Shown here piece after piece: positions 34,670-44,631 of a DNA stretch of 64,000 bases. Made by a program: the position numbers and the translations under genes. The notes beneath the pieces are model-generated. The model had not been told where the DNA came from, did not search any database, and saw nothing but the letters and a program-made list of their open reading frames with translations. Source of the stretch: Enterobacter sp. Cy-643 (GTDB lineage Bacteria > Pseudomonadota > Gammaproteobacteria > Enterobacterales > Enterobacteriaceae); contig NZ_VWWV01000002.1 of assembly GCF_011752815.1 (NCBI RefSeq), forward strand, positions 930,001 to 994,000, in the 5' to 3' direction. Positions within the stretch are counted from its first letter, which is position 1. Every line of letters starts with the position of its first letter.

Positions 34670-36160
34670 GTCTTTCAGCGAAGGTAATTTGGCTACCATA
34701 CGCAGTGACACCGTCAAACCTTCCAGCTGGAAGTGTGGACGGAGGAAGAACTTCGCCTGGTAATAACCCGGGTTGCCTTCAACATCCTCAACCACCACTT
34801 CGGCCGCGGCCAGAGGGCGGCGAGCTTTCGTTTCCTGAGAAGAGTTTGCCGGGTCACCGTCCACATAGTTCATGACCCAGTTGTTCAACCAGCGCTGCAT
34901 ATCTTCACGCTCTTTGAAGGAGCCGATCTTGTCGCGCACGATACACTTCAGGTAATGCGCAAAACGCGAGCAGGCGAACAGGTAAGGCAGACGTGCGGAT
35001 AAGTTGGCGTTCGCCGTTGCGTCCGGATCGTAATATTCGGAAGGTTTCTGCAGCGACTGGGCGCCAATAAAGGCCGCATAGTCAGTGTTTTTGCGATGCA
35101 CCAGCGGAATAAAGCCGTTTTTGGCCAGCTCGGCCTCACGACGGTCAGAAATAGCAATTTCGGTTGGGCACTTCATGTCCACGCCGCCATCATCGGTCGG
35201 GAAGGTGTGGCACGGAAGATCCTCCACCACGCCGCCGCTTTCTACGCCGCGGATCATGGTGCACCAGCCGTAATGTTTGAATGAACGGTTGATGTTCACC
35301 GCCATCGCATAAGCGGCGTTAGACCACACATATTTGCCGTGATCGGCCCCGTCGGTGGTTTCTTCGAAGTTAAAATCATCCACCGGATTGGTATTGATAC
35401 CGTAAGGCAAACGCGCCAGGAAGCGCGGCATCGCCAGGCCAATGTAACGAGAATCTTCCGACTGGCGCAGCGAGTTCCAGGCCGCATATTCCAGGTTTTG
35501 GGTGAAGATTTTCGTCAGATCGCGCGGGTTAGCCAGTTCCTGCCAGGAATCCATCTGCATCACGGACGGCGCCGCGCCGGTAATGAATGGCATATGGGCA
35601 GAAGCCGCCACTTTGCCGATGGACGAGAGCAGATCTACGTCCGGCGCGCTGTGGTCGAAATGGTAATCCGCCACCAGGCAGCCGTAGGGCTCGCCGCCAA
35701 GCTGGCCATACTCTTCTTCGTAAATTTGCTTGAACAGCGGGCTCTGATCCCAGGCAATCCCTTTGTAACGCTTCATGTTGCGGCGCAGATCGTTTTTAGA
35801 GATGTCCATAAAGCGCAGCTTCAGCTTTTCATCCGTCTCCGTGTTGTAGACGAGATAATGCAAACCGCGCCATGCGCTTTCGAGGCGCTGAAACTCTTCG
35901 TGATGCAGGATCAGGTTGATCTGCTCGGAGAGTTTCATGTCGATCTCGGCGATGATCGCGGCAATGTTTTTATAGGCGTCATCGGCCATGGTGATCGAGG
36001 TGCTTAGCGCCTGCTCTGCCAGGGTTTTTACGGCAATTTCGACCGCGGTTTTCGCCTGATCGGACTTCGGCTTAAATTCACGGGTCAGCAAAGCGTTAAA
36101 GTCGCTTTGGGTGGCGGCCTGCGGGGCTGCCTGTTTATTTGTTTCTGCTTGAGTAGCCAT
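34661..36160 (-). CDS. tssC: T6SS sheath large subunit TssC
   Basis: It encodes 499 residues with a GAGAGATAATA ribosome site. Typical TssC/VipB sequence: LHHEEFQRLESAWRGLHYLV, then FGxLVADYHFDHSAPDVDLL (here YGCLVADYHFD), LARLPYG and a C-terminal FLRPHFQLEGLTVSLR. With TssB it forms the contractile sheath. It follows tssB by 15 bases. Confidence 0.97.
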   Translation of the reverse strand: MATQAETNKQAAPQAATQSDFNALLTREFKPKSDQAKTAVEIAVKTLAEQALSTSITMADDAYKNIAAIIAEIDMKLSEQINLILHHEEFQRLESAWRGLHYLVYNTETDEKLKLRFMDISKNDLRRNMKRYKGIAWDQSPLFKQIYEEEYGQLGGEPYGCLVADYHFDHSAPDVDLLSSIGKVAASAHMPFITGAAPSVMQMDSWQELANPRDLTKIFTQNLEYAAWNSLRQSEDSRYIGLAMPRFLARLPYGINTNPVDDFNFEETTDGADHGKYVWSNAAYAMAVNINRSFKHYGWCTMIRGVESGGVVEDLPCHTFPTDDGGVDMKCPTEIAISDRREAELAKNGFIPLVHRKNTDYAAFIGAQSLQKPSEYYDPDATANANLSARLPYLFACSRFAHYLKCIVRDKIGSFKEREDMQRWLNNWVMNYVDGDPANSSQETKARRPLAAAEVVVEDVEGNPGYYQAKFFLRPHFQLEGLTVSLRMVAKLPSLKDVA

Positions 36161-36175
36161 TATTATCTCTCTTCA

Positions 36176-36700
36176 TCACTTTTGGGACGCGGCTTCATCA
36201 GCCTGTTTTGGCTTTGGCGACGAAGCCAGCGTGTTCAGCAGCGACTTATCGTTCAACACTTTCATCACCAGGCTTTCCGCCCCGGCTTTACCGTCCATAT
36301 AGGTTTGCAGGTTGGCAAGCTGGGTTCGGGCTTCAAGCAGCTGGGATAACGAATCGACTTTGCGGGCAATGGCGTCGGGGGCAAAATCGTCCATGCTGTC
36401 AAAGGTCATATCAACCATCAGCTGCCCTTCGCCCGTCAGGGTATTCGGGACTGCAAACGCCACGCGCGGGCGCATAGCCTTCATACGCTCGTCAAAGTTA
36501 TCGATGTCGATGCTGAGGAACTTTCTGTCGGCGACCGGGGGAAGCGGCTCAAGTGGCTTGCCGGACAAGTCCGCCAGAACGCCCATAACAAACGGCAGTT
36601 CAATCTTCTTTTCACTGCCATAAATTTCCACGTCGTACTCAATCTGTACGCGCGGAGCACGGTTTCGTGCGATGAATTTTTGCGAGTTGCTTTTGCTCAT
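36176..36700 (-). CDS. tssB: T6SS sheath small subunit TssB
   Basis: It encodes 174 residues from ATG 36700; a TTG at 36709 is less likely. The family core is clear: NRAPRVQIEYDVE, LPFVMGVLADLSG, then FLSIDIDNFDERMKAMRPR. It pairs with TssC in the sheath, and its C-terminal helix is the usual ClpV target. Normally clpV is nearby; here a fimbrial operon of 4.7 kb lies between them on the same strand, ending 86 bases before this start. Confidence 0.97.
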   Translation of the reverse strand: MSKSNSQKFIARNRAPRVQIEYDVEIYGSEKKIELPFVMGVLADLSGKPLEPLPPVADRKFLSIDIDNFDERMKAMRPRVAFAVPNTLTGEGQLMVDMTFDSMDDFAPDAIARKVDSLSQLLEARTQLANLQTYMDGKAGAESLVMKVLNDKSLLNTLASSPKPKQADEAASQK

Positions 36701-36786
36701 AGTAGTCAATACTCTTTAATAACCGTTTATGGATAAACCGTCGCTTGTCGGATGGTTAACGTTCAAATAATCAGCAAGCCTCCCTG

Positions 36787-37374
36787 TTATTTATAAACAA
36801 GCTCGACCCCCGCCACGGCGTGAACCTGGCCCGCGGTGACGGTCGAGTTCCCTTTTGCGTAATAGCTCGCTGTAAATCTGTGGCTCAATGGTTCGGCCGT
36901 GGCGGAAATAACGTAATCCTGCCCTGAATCAGCACTATCAATAATGACCTGCGAACTATTTTCTTTACGCAATCTAATTTGAACGCCGCGGCTTAAGTCC
37001 GTTCCGCTGCTATTCACTAAGTTTCCCGTTTCGGTATCAGCTGCAGAAATGGTGCTATTAAAAAATACCGTTATCGTTCTGCTGGCCGGGCAATCCTTGA
37101 GCGTAATATCGAACGGAACGCTGCCGGCCTCATTGCCATCGCGGCTAAGCGAGGCCACGGCGACACGCGGTAGCGTCACAATTTCATTGCTGCTGGCGTT
37201 ATTGATCGCCACATTGCAGGTTTCATCGGTGTAATTACCGGTAAAGAAAACATCTATCGAACAATTCGTTGAGCAGGCGTTCGCCGCTGCGAAAAACTGA
37301 GCGCCCACCAGGGCCGCATAGCACAGGCCACGGAAAGTGCCTCGCCCGGCGGCAAGCGTATTCATTAATGACAT
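36787..37374 (-). CDS. Minor fimbrial subunit in the T6SS locus
   Basis: It encodes 195 residues; the ATG at 37374 overlaps the usher end and has GAGG close upstream (ATG 37365 is an alternative). The signal peptide ends near AAANA. The mature part has ACSTNCSIDVFFTGNY, an extra early cysteine pair beyond the usual pilin pair, then LKDCPAS and a C-terminal VAGVELVYK. It is the last gene of the embedded fimbrial operon; tssB follows. Confidence 0.85.
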   Translation of the reverse strand: MSLMNTLAAGRGTFRGLCYAALVGAQFFAAANACSTNCSIDVFFTGNYTDETCNVAINNASSNEIVTLPRVAVASLSRDGNEAGSVPFDITLKDCPASRTITVFFNSTISAADTETGNLVNSSGTDLSRGVQIRLRKENSSQVIIDSADSGQDYVISATAEPLSHRFTASYYAKGNSTVTAGQVHAVAGVELVYK

Positions 37375-40001
37375 AAGACCTCTACCTGAGTAATAGAGCC
37401 ACGCGCGCCCTTCATTTTATTTGCAATATTGCTATCGGAATAAATAGTGCAAAGTCGCTGACCGGAAGCACTTTTTAAATACAGATTATTTTTCTCAGCC
37501 TGCCAGCCACGAATAAAGGCCATGCCTCCCTGGCCAATAATGCCGAGGCTGGCGTCACGCTCATCGTAAACGTCCATCCCGATTGGCAGCGGCTCACCCT
37601 TGCTATCTTTCACAATCAATACGACCGGCTCACCGACGAGCGTTTTCACATTCACTTTTACCGCCGCACCCATGCGCGGGATGACCGTGCTCTCGCTTTC
37701 CAGGACGTCTACCGTGTCCGGCAGGCCGCGGGTATTCACCGCCACAATATTTTCCCGGTAAGGCGTCAGCGAAGGCACAATGGCAAACCCATTGCCATCA
37801 ATTTGCGACCCATAGCCATTCAGCATTCTCGCGCCTTTGGCGCCGTCCGCCTCAACGAGGGCAAACGGATAGTCGCCCAGGCGAGGCCCGGCAGTGATCC
37901 CGCCCTGGTGCGCCACCAGGCTGCCGTTGGCCGAGAACGAGAGCTGGTTCGATTTATTCCCAACGGAGGCCGTGGATCCGAACTGGCCAAACGGCGAGTT
38001 GTAGTTCACGTTGCCGTTGAACGCGCTGCGCGTCCCCGCGTTTCTCGCTTTGTTAACGGAAGTCCCAACGCCGTAGCTCAGTTCGTTTTGCTCGCCCTGG
38101 CTGCCAATGGCGTTCATCTGTACCGCACTGCCGCCCTGGTTATCGTGGCTGACCGAGGAATAAAGCGAGTTAAACAGCGGTTTGCTGGTCATGCTCGCTC
38201 GGCCCAGCGGCACGCTGACGGTCAGCATCACGCTATCGATATTCTCCCCGTCGCTGTTATAGGCCCGGGACGCGGACACCGCCCAGGAGAAATAGCGTTC
38301 GGATTTGTTGTACGACAGCATGTACTGGCTGGTGGAAGACCTGTCGTCCCAGTAGCTATAGAAGTTGCCGGACAAATTCAGCCTGGCGCCATTCCACAGC
38401 GGCTGCCCGACGCTCACGGTAAAGCGCTCTTTGGTCCGGTAATCAACGATAAAATTATCGCTTTTGGCTCCATAGCGATCTAACGCCGCGTCCCTCAGGC
38501 TATAGAACCCTTTCGAAGAGTAGCGGTATGCCGCAAGCGTAACGTCGGTAGACGTCGTATCCAGATATTTACTGAAGCCAACGTTATAGCTATTCCCGGT
38601 GGAGACTCTGCCATTACCAAGCTCACTGCGTGCCCGGGTAATATCCATCGAAACCCCGCCCAGCGGCGTGTTGAAGGCATGACCCATCCCCAGCGCGCTG
38701 TAGTTATCGGCCAGCTGCCCGCCGCCGTATAGCGTGTACATGTTGCCGATGCCGTACTGGTAAAATCCCTGCGCCAGCCCCGGCTCTTCTTTCAGCGAGT
38801 CATCTTTCAATTTGCCCACGGTGACGCCGAAGCGTGATACGCCATCGTGAAGCAGCATCGGCGGTGAGGAAAACGGTACGATCTGGGTTCTCTGGCGCCC
38901 GTCAGCCTCGGTCACGGTAACCTGCAGATCGCCGCCATAGCCCATAGCCCCGATATCGCTCAGTTCAAACGCGCCAGGTGGCACGGTCGTTTCATACAGG
39001 ACCTGCCCTCGCTGCCTGACCTGAACTTTGGCGTTGGTCTCCGCAAAGCCACGCACCAGCGGAGTGTAATAGCGAAGCCCATCCGGCAGCATACGATCGT
39101 CGGACTGGAGCTGGACGCCTCTCACCGTCATGCTGTCAAACAGATCGCCGCTGGTTGTGCTGTCGCCCAGCGTGAGCTGGCTTTTTAACACCGGGATATC
39201 GCGCTGAAGATACGTAAACAGGGACTGGCTGTGGGACGATTGATCGTTGCTCCAGCTGGTATTGAACCGTTTACGCAGCCGCCAGTCGAAAAAGTTAAGT
39301 CCCGTCAGCATGCCAAGATTACCGCTTACGGAATGCCCGTCTTTGCTGTCAAAACGGTTGTTAGTCTGCTGCACATAGACGTTGGCGTTGTAATCCAACA
39401 ATCCAATGGGTACGCCAGAATCCCACGTATTGGGGTCGGTATAGCCCCTTGGGTACTGAACCGTGGAGGCCTGGGGAACCGTCAAATCGAGATAGAAGTC
39501 GCCGGGCTGATAGCTGGCGCTGGCTCCGTCAACCCAGCGGTCAAGCGTGGCACACTGTTTGTCTGCGCCGTCTCCCGCGGTATACGCCGCGCCGTCGAGC
39601 GGGTTATGTGACACTTTAATGCCCATTCGACCCAGCTGCTCCTGGCTAAAACAGGGCACCGCCCCAACGCTGCCGTTTACGTCCTTGAACAGAACCTTGT
39701 ACTGGCCCCGCCCTTCTCCATTGACCGCAACCTGTACGCTGTATTCTCCGGCTGGTGCAGGGTTTCCTTCAAAATACCGAGAGACATCAACGCTCTGCCC
39801 ATGGATAAAGGCGCTGTTAAATTTCACGCTTTCCGGGCGAGAACTCTGTTCATTTCTGGTCGGCAGGCTGGCGGTATTTCCCTGAGCCAGTACGGAAAAG
39901 CTAGCCCCTAAAGAAGCCATAAGGATATGGCGAACAGCAAACGCGACTTTCGATTCGCGCGTGACTCGTCGTGCATATTTCTTGCTTTCTTTTAGTCTCA
40001 C
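37365..40001 (-). CDS. Fimbrial usher embedded in the T6SS locus
   Basis: It encodes 878 residues from GTG 40001, of normal usher size. A long N-terminal signal region is followed by VKFNSAFIHGQSVDVSRYF (recruiting domain), the pore and plug (YTPLVRGFAETNAKVQV, VPPGAFELSDI) and a C-terminal domain with two cysteines (QRLCTIY and VEVLCH). It would thread the embedded fimbria through the outer membrane. It overlaps the following subunit gene by 10 bases. Confidence 0.95.
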   Translation of the reverse strand: MRLKESKKYARRVTRESKVAFAVRHILMASLGASFSVLAQGNTASLPTRNEQSSRPESVKFNSAFIHGQSVDVSRYFEGNPAPAGEYSVQVAVNGEGRGQYKVLFKDVNGSVGAVPCFSQEQLGRMGIKVSHNPLDGAAYTAGDGADKQCATLDRWVDGASASYQPGDFYLDLTVPQASTVQYPRGYTDPNTWDSGVPIGLLDYNANVYVQQTNNRFDSKDGHSVSGNLGMLTGLNFFDWRLRKRFNTSWSNDQSSHSQSLFTYLQRDIPVLKSQLTLGDSTTSGDLFDSMTVRGVQLQSDDRMLPDGLRYYTPLVRGFAETNAKVQVRQRGQVLYETTVPPGAFELSDIGAMGYGGDLQVTVTEADGRQRTQIVPFSSPPMLLHDGVSRFGVTVGKLKDDSLKEEPGLAQGFYQYGIGNMYTLYGGGQLADNYSALGMGHAFNTPLGGVSMDITRARSELGNGRVSTGNSYNVGFSKYLDTTSTDVTLAAYRYSSKGFYSLRDAALDRYGAKSDNFIVDYRTKERFTVSVGQPLWNGARLNLSGNFYSYWDDRSSTSQYMLSYNKSERYFSWAVSASRAYNSDGENIDSVMLTVSVPLGRASMTSKPLFNSLYSSVSHDNQGGSAVQMNAIGSQGEQNELSYGVGTSVNKARNAGTRSAFNGNVNYNSPFGQFGSTASVGNKSNQLSFSANGSLVAHQGGITAGPRLGDYPFALVEADGAKGARMLNGYGSQIDGNGFAIVPSLTPYRENIVAVNTRGLPDTVDVLESESTVIPRMGAAVKVNVKTLVGEPVVLIVKDSKGEPLPIGMDVYDERDASLGIIGQGGMAFIRGWQAEKNNLYLKSASGQRLCTIYSDSNIANKMKGARGSITQVEVLCH

Positions 40002-40084
40002 GTCCCTGACTCCCTGACCACAAAGCGTGGCTATCCGGCCTTAAATAAAAAGCATTTCTGGCTCAGTTGAAAAACCGATGAAAT

Positions 40085-40858
40085 TTATTGCGACTTTCTT
40101 TCTATTGTTAAGGTATTTCCCGAGGTGGGAATTAAACGATATTCAATTACGCTGCCATAATCATTAATGACACGAACGATTGCACCGCTAATAGCACCCG
40201 ATACAGAACCTTTATTTTCTGGTAAAAACACTTTGCTGCTAAAGGGCGCGATCATATCCACTGCCAATGGCTGCTTTACCGTCCCGGACATCAGCGATGC
40301 GCTATCAAAAGAGAAATGGTAAGGCGTAGGATTGTTCACTTTTATGCCTTTTCCTGCCCCCAGGTTTTCCCAGGTCAATTTACCAATCTCCTGAGAGCTG
40401 CTGCTCTTCAAAACCGACGGACGGTAAAATATTTTAATTCGGGTGCGGAAGGCCAGCTCCAGATGGTCCGTTTCTTTGGCCCCCTCTTTCATCGGCGGAA
40501 TCTCTAACATATTGAACCAAAATACAGATTCGCGATCCTGAGGCAGATTCATGCCATTGTATATCAGACGGATACTTTGCCCTTTGCCCGGATCAACACG
40601 ATACACGGGCGGCGTAGTGGTAAAAGGAACTTTTATCTTATTAATGTCGTCATTTTTACCACCATCATCGACCCAAACCTGTACCAGCAAAGGTGACGGG
40701 CCTTTATTTGTCGTACGCACCGTCTGCTCTCTTTCACCGCCGGGAAATATAATCCGGGTACCGGATATCGTCATCCCGGAAAACGCCGACTGGGAGACGG
40801 CCAGCAGCAGGATAAATAAAGCTGTCAGTTTTGAGAATATTGCATATTGATATTTCAT
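40085..40858 (-). CDS. Fimbrial chaperone embedded in the T6SS locus
   Basis: It encodes 257 residues from ATG 40858 (AGGG nearby; ATG 40882 would lengthen the signal). The signal peptide ends near QSAFS. PapD-like motifs: MTISGTRIIFPGGERE, then LPQDRESVFWFNMLEIPP, then RIKIFYRPSVL. It lies between the major subunit and usher genes, behind a strong hairpin. Confidence 0.93.
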   Translation of the reverse strand: MKYQYAIFSKLTALFILLLAVSQSAFSGMTISGTRIIFPGGEREQTVRTTNKGPSPLLVQVWVDDGGKNDDINKIKVPFTTTPPVYRVDPGKGQSIRLIYNGMNLPQDRESVFWFNMLEIPPMKEGAKETDHLELAFRTRIKIFYRPSVLKSSSSQEIGKLTWENLGAGKGIKVNNPTPYHFSFDSASLMSGTVKQPLAVDMIAPFSSKVFLPENKGSVSGAISGAIVRVINDYGSVIEYRLIPTSGNTLTIERKSQ

Positions 40859-40913
40859 AGCACGGCCCTGCGCGTATAACATCTACCTGATAATGAAAGC
40901 AGGTTTTAAGAAT

Positions 40914-40931
40914 GGGGCGATTGCTCGCCCC
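40914..40931 (-). terminator. Hairpin between major subunit and chaperone
   Basis: GGGGCGA (40914-40920) and TCGCCCC (40925-40931) form a GC-rich stem with a 4-base loop. An outer pair CAGGTTT (40900-40906) and AAACCTG (40949-40955) encloses it. It lies 25 bases past the major pilin stop and would favour pilin over downstream gene expression. Confidence 0.65.
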
Positions 40932-40955
40932 GCACTTCATTTAGAAGCAAACCTG

Positions 40956-41489
40956 TTATGGGTATGCCAGGGTGTAGCTAGCTTTCGCCTGAACCAAACC
41001 TGCGGTAGTGGCATCGGTCGCATAGTAACCACCGTAGTAACGCATGGTCGCTTTACCGCCAGTTACAGGAGCCGGAGCACCGGTTTCGCCCAGCTTCAGC
41101 TGCTGCTCGTCGGAGTTGTAGAGACGAACTTCAACTTTGGTTGCGGCACCGGTGGTCGCGCTGTTGGTCAGGTTACCGGTCTGGCTGTTTACGCCGCTGC
41201 TGCCGACGGCTTCGAAGTGCGCCGCCACCTGAGTGATGCCGGTAGGGCAGTTTTCAACGTTCAGATCAAAACCTTTAGAACCCGCGGTTGTGCCGGAGGC
41301 ATTCAGGGTCTGGATAGACACCTTTGGCAGCTGAACCTGGCGATCGACAGAATCGCTGGCGATGGTGCAAGTTTCGGCAATCAGTTCACCGTTGAAGGTG
41401 ACGGTGCCCTGCGTTTCATCCGCCGCCAGAGCAGAAGTTGATACCGCAGCCAAAGCCATGGCGCACAGCGTCATTTTAAAATTGCGCAT
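40956..41489 (-). CDS. Major fimbrial subunit embedded in the T6SS locus
   Basis: It encodes 177 residues with a GGGAATTATATC ribosome site and a signal peptide ending STSALA. The mature pilin: VTFNGELIAETCTIASDS (first cysteine), VENCPTGIT (second cysteine), and a C-terminal SYTLAYP. It is the first gene of the embedded fimbrial operon and starts 77 bases after the clpV stop, on the same strand. A weak promoter-like TTGCAC (41556-41551, minus) lies in that gap. Confidence 0.93.
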   Translation of the reverse strand: MRNFKMTLCAMALAAVSTSALAADETQGTVTFNGELIAETCTIASDSVDRQVQLPKVSIQTLNASGTTAGSKGFDLNVENCPTGITQVAAHFEAVGSSGVNSQTGNLTNSATTGAATKVEVRLYNSDEQQLKLGETGAPAPVTGGKATMRYYGGYYATDATTAGLVQAKASYTLAYP

Positions 41490-41566
41490 GATATAATTCC
41501 CTATATTTCAGTAATTAAAAACTTTATAAACAGTAGATACATAATTCCTGGTGCAACTTTCTTAAA

Positions 41567-44263
41567 TTACGTCGTCGGCAATTCCTCCGTTTGATGGATA
41601 AGTTCAATGCCTTTCTCATGTGAATAAGCCACACGCATGGCCACATTTTTATTTTGTGTAGCAGCTGCGCCAGTCGAATTTAAGATAGCTACGCCAACTT
41701 TCGGCAAAATGTTTTTCTCAATAAAGCGGATTAGCATCCTTGCCCCGGTTTCCGCCACCGGGCACTGCTCCACAACGTGCTGCACCAGTTCTTCGCTGAA
41801 GCTTAATTCAAGGTCATAATTCGCCTTAGCACGTTCGGCAATACGATTAAGATGAATATTAACAATGCGCTGGAGTGAAGATGTTGCCAGCGGTAAATAA
41901 GGTATTACGGTAACTCGACCTAAAAATGCTGCCGGGAAGACTTTCAGCAAAGCAGGCTGAATAACCTTCAGCAAACTTTCTTCGCCCGGCATGGTTTCAG
42001 GATCCGCACAAGCGCTGCTAATAATGTCGCTCCCCGTATTACTTGTTAGCAATATAATGGTATTACGGAAGTCGATTTGCCGCCCTTCACCGTCTTCCAT
42101 CGATCCTTTATCAAAGACCTGGAAAAACAATTCGTGCACGTCTGAGTGCGCCTTTTCCACTTCATCCAGCAGAATGACGCTGTAGGGTTTACGCCTGACG
42201 GCCTCGGTTAATACGCCCCCCTCGCCGTAGCCCACGTAGCCCGGAGGTGAGCCCTTCAGGGAAGAGACGGTGTGGGCTTCCTGGTATTCGCTCATGTTAA
42301 TGGTGATAAGGTTTTGCTCACCGCCATACAGCTGGCTGGCAATGGCCAAAGCCGTTTCGGTTTTCCCCACCCCGGAAGGCCCCACCAGCATAAAGACGCC
42401 AAACGGTTTTTTCGGATCCGCCAGTCCTGCGCGAGCGGTCTGAATGCTCTGGCTCAGGCAGTCCAGCGCGTACTGCTGCCCGATAACGCGCTCGGCCAAA
42501 CGCTGCGGCAGCTCCATCACCGCGCTGACGTCATCTTTAAGCACCTGCCCGACCGGGATCCCCGTCCAGTTCGCCACAATCGAAGCCACCACGTCGGCAT
42601 TCACTTCGGCCTGCACCAGCGGCTGCTCGCCGCGAATTTCGCTCAGCGTGGTTTCAAGCTCTCCTAAACGCTGCTGCAGATAGGCCACCTTTTCCGTTTC
42701 TGATACTTCAGTATCTTCAACCGTGGCCGCAAGAAGCTGCTGACGCGTGTCGATAATGCTGGAGACTAGCTCGCATTCCTGGCTCCAGCGGCTGTCCAGA
42801 ACCTTAGCGTTTTCGGCATGTTCAGAAATCGCGTTCTGGATAGGCTCTCTGCGCTTATCGTCCTCTTTGCCAAAGCCGATGGCTTTTTCCAGCAGCGACA
42901 GCTCGGCCTGGGCCGACTCGCTGTGGAACTTCAGCATCTGCAGCTCTGCCGGCGGCGCGTGCTGGGCCACGGCAACCCTGGCACAGGCGGTATCCAGCAG
43001 GCTGATCGCTTTATCTGGCAGCTGGCGGGCCGGAATATACCGGTGTGAAAGCCTGACGGCGGCGCGAATAGCTTCATCCATGATCCACACGCCGTGATGC
43101 TTCTCCAGCACCGGCAGCAGGCCTCGCACCATCGCAATCGCCAGCGCTTCTGACGGCTCTTCAACCTGCAGAACCTGGAAGCGGCGCGTCAGCGCAGGAT
43201 CTTTCTCAATATGACGCTTAAATTCGCTCCAGGTCGTCGCGCCAATAGTGCGCAGCTGACCGCGGGCCAGCATCGGCTTCATCAGGTTCGCGGCGTCGCC
43301 GGTTCCGGCGTTACCGCCAGCCCCCACCAGCGTATGAACTTCGTCAATAAACAGGATGACGGGCTCAGCCGAATTGACCGCTTCTTCCAGTACCGCTTTC
43401 AGGCGAGCTTCAAACTCACCTTTCATGCTGGCGCCTGCGGAAAGGGCAACCACATCCAGCGTAAGCAGGCGAACCTTTTGCAGGGAAGGCGGCACATCCC
43501 CGGCCGCAATCGCCAGCGCAAGCCCCTCAACAACCGCCGTTTTACCTACCCCGGCCTCACCGGTGAGCAGCGGGTTATTCTGGCGACGGCGCAGCAGGAT
43601 ATCGACCATGGTGTTGATCTCTTTATCGCGCCCCAGCACAGGATCAATTTTTCCTTCCCGCGCCAGCGCCGTCAGATCGGTAGAATACTGTGCCAGCCCA
43701 CCGCCCTGAGCGCTGCCCATTGCGTGGCTGGCTTCGCCAGGCACCCCGGCCTCGTCGGACACCGCTGCGCCACCGGCTAAATCATTTTGTTCCGCCGACT
43801 CACGGGTGATGTACCCGAGATCCTTACTTAAATGTTCGAGAGGGATTTTTTCAAACGCCGGAGAGATGGCGAACAGCGCACGGCGCAGCTCCATCGTCGT
43901 CAGCAGGGCAATCAGCAAATGGCCGCTGCGGATGCAAGTGTTATGGCATTCCAGGCTGGCAAATACCCACGAGCGCTCAATGGCCAGCTCAATGTGATAG
44001 GAGAAATCAGAGATAGCGCTGGCCCCGGCAGGCAGGCGAGTCAGTGCCTGAGAAAAATCACGCTCCAGCATTTCCGCATCAAGCTCGAAGTGCCGAATGA
44101 TGTGCCGAATATCGCTATCCTGCTGCTGATATATCTGATTTAACCAGTGCACCAGTTCAACATAAGGGTTACCGCGTAATTTACACAGCGTTGTGGCGCT
44201 CTCTACGCCTTTAAACAAGATGGTATTTAGCTTACCGAATAGGTTTTTTCTGGTTATCGCCAC
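41567..44263 (-). CDS. tssH: T6SS sheath-recycling ATPase ClpV (TssH)
   Basis: It encodes 898 residues from GTG 44263 with GGGCGAG upstream. The N-terminal ClpN part is followed by two AAA+ modules: Walker A GEAGVGKTAVVEG with FIDEVHTLVGAG, and GPSGVGKTETALA with ILLDEVEKAH. It disassembles contracted TssBC sheaths. It is divergent from tssF and is separated from its partners tssB/C by the fimbrial operon. Confidence 0.97.
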   Translation of the reverse strand: MAITRKNLFGKLNTILFKGVESATTLCKLRGNPYVELVHWLNQIYQQQDSDIRHIIRHFELDAEMLERDFSQALTRLPAGASAISDFSYHIELAIERSWVFASLECHNTCIRSGHLLIALLTTMELRRALFAISPAFEKIPLEHLSKDLGYITRESAEQNDLAGGAAVSDEAGVPGEASHAMGSAQGGGLAQYSTDLTALAREGKIDPVLGRDKEINTMVDILLRRRQNNPLLTGEAGVGKTAVVEGLALAIAAGDVPPSLQKVRLLTLDVVALSAGASMKGEFEARLKAVLEEAVNSAEPVILFIDEVHTLVGAGGNAGTGDAANLMKPMLARGQLRTIGATTWSEFKRHIEKDPALTRRFQVLQVEEPSEALAIAMVRGLLPVLEKHHGVWIMDEAIRAAVRLSHRYIPARQLPDKAISLLDTACARVAVAQHAPPAELQMLKFHSESAQAELSLLEKAIGFGKEDDKRREPIQNAISEHAENAKVLDSRWSQECELVSSIIDTRQQLLAATVEDTEVSETEKVAYLQQRLGELETTLSEIRGEQPLVQAEVNADVVASIVANWTGIPVGQVLKDDVSAVMELPQRLAERVIGQQYALDCLSQSIQTARAGLADPKKPFGVFMLVGPSGVGKTETALAIASQLYGGEQNLITINMSEYQEAHTVSSLKGSPPGYVGYGEGGVLTEAVRRKPYSVILLDEVEKAHSDVHELFFQVFDKGSMEDGEGRQIDFRNTIILLTSNTGSDIISSACADPETMPGEESLLKVIQPALLKVFPAAFLGRVTVIPYLPLATSSLQRIVNIHLNRIAERAKANYDLELSFSEELVQHVVEQCPVAETGARMLIRFIEKNILPKVGVAILNSTGAAATQNKNVAMRVAYSHEKGIELIHQTEELPTT

Positions 44264-44631
44264 GATAAAACTCGCCCTGTTTTAATTCGATTATTCGATT
44301 GTTTTATTCATCCACTTATCCACGTGGATCAGAGAGCCGAAACAACGCATTAAGCGCATTACGGAACGTTACCTGGAGGGCATAGTAATTAACAAAAATT
44401 AAAATAAAAACCCTTGCTGGCCAACATCACGGGTTTTAAGAATTACGCCCGGAAGTCATTCTTAAATTCTCTAAAACGCATGATGCAGGCATACGAAAAT
44501 TTAACGTTTACTTTTAGAATCGGGTTCATAAACAGAAGAACGCCTCCGACAAAAAAGATTTTTTCTGTCTTCAAATATTTATCTCCAGCATGGCAAAAAC
44601 ATATTTGCTGTAATAATTGACAGGGTGACAA
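44264..44631. other. Divergent promoter region between tssH and tssF
   Basis: About 370 bases from which both T6SS transcription units start. It is AT-rich toward tssF. No clear sigma-54 site: a TGGC...TTGC pair near 44590 has the wrong spacing. No operator recognised. Confidence 0.5.

Noticed and set aside
35339-36007. 222-codon plus-strand frame
   Set aside because: Antisense to tssC, with no protein-family pattern.
41525-41556. Promoter for the embedded fimbrial operon (TTGCAC plus a T/A-rich box)
   Set aside because: The -10 match is poor and spacing is 18-20 bases; mentioned only as weak.
44590-44608. Sigma-54-like TGGC...TTGC element before tssF
   Set aside because: The GG to GC spacing is 13 bases, not 10.
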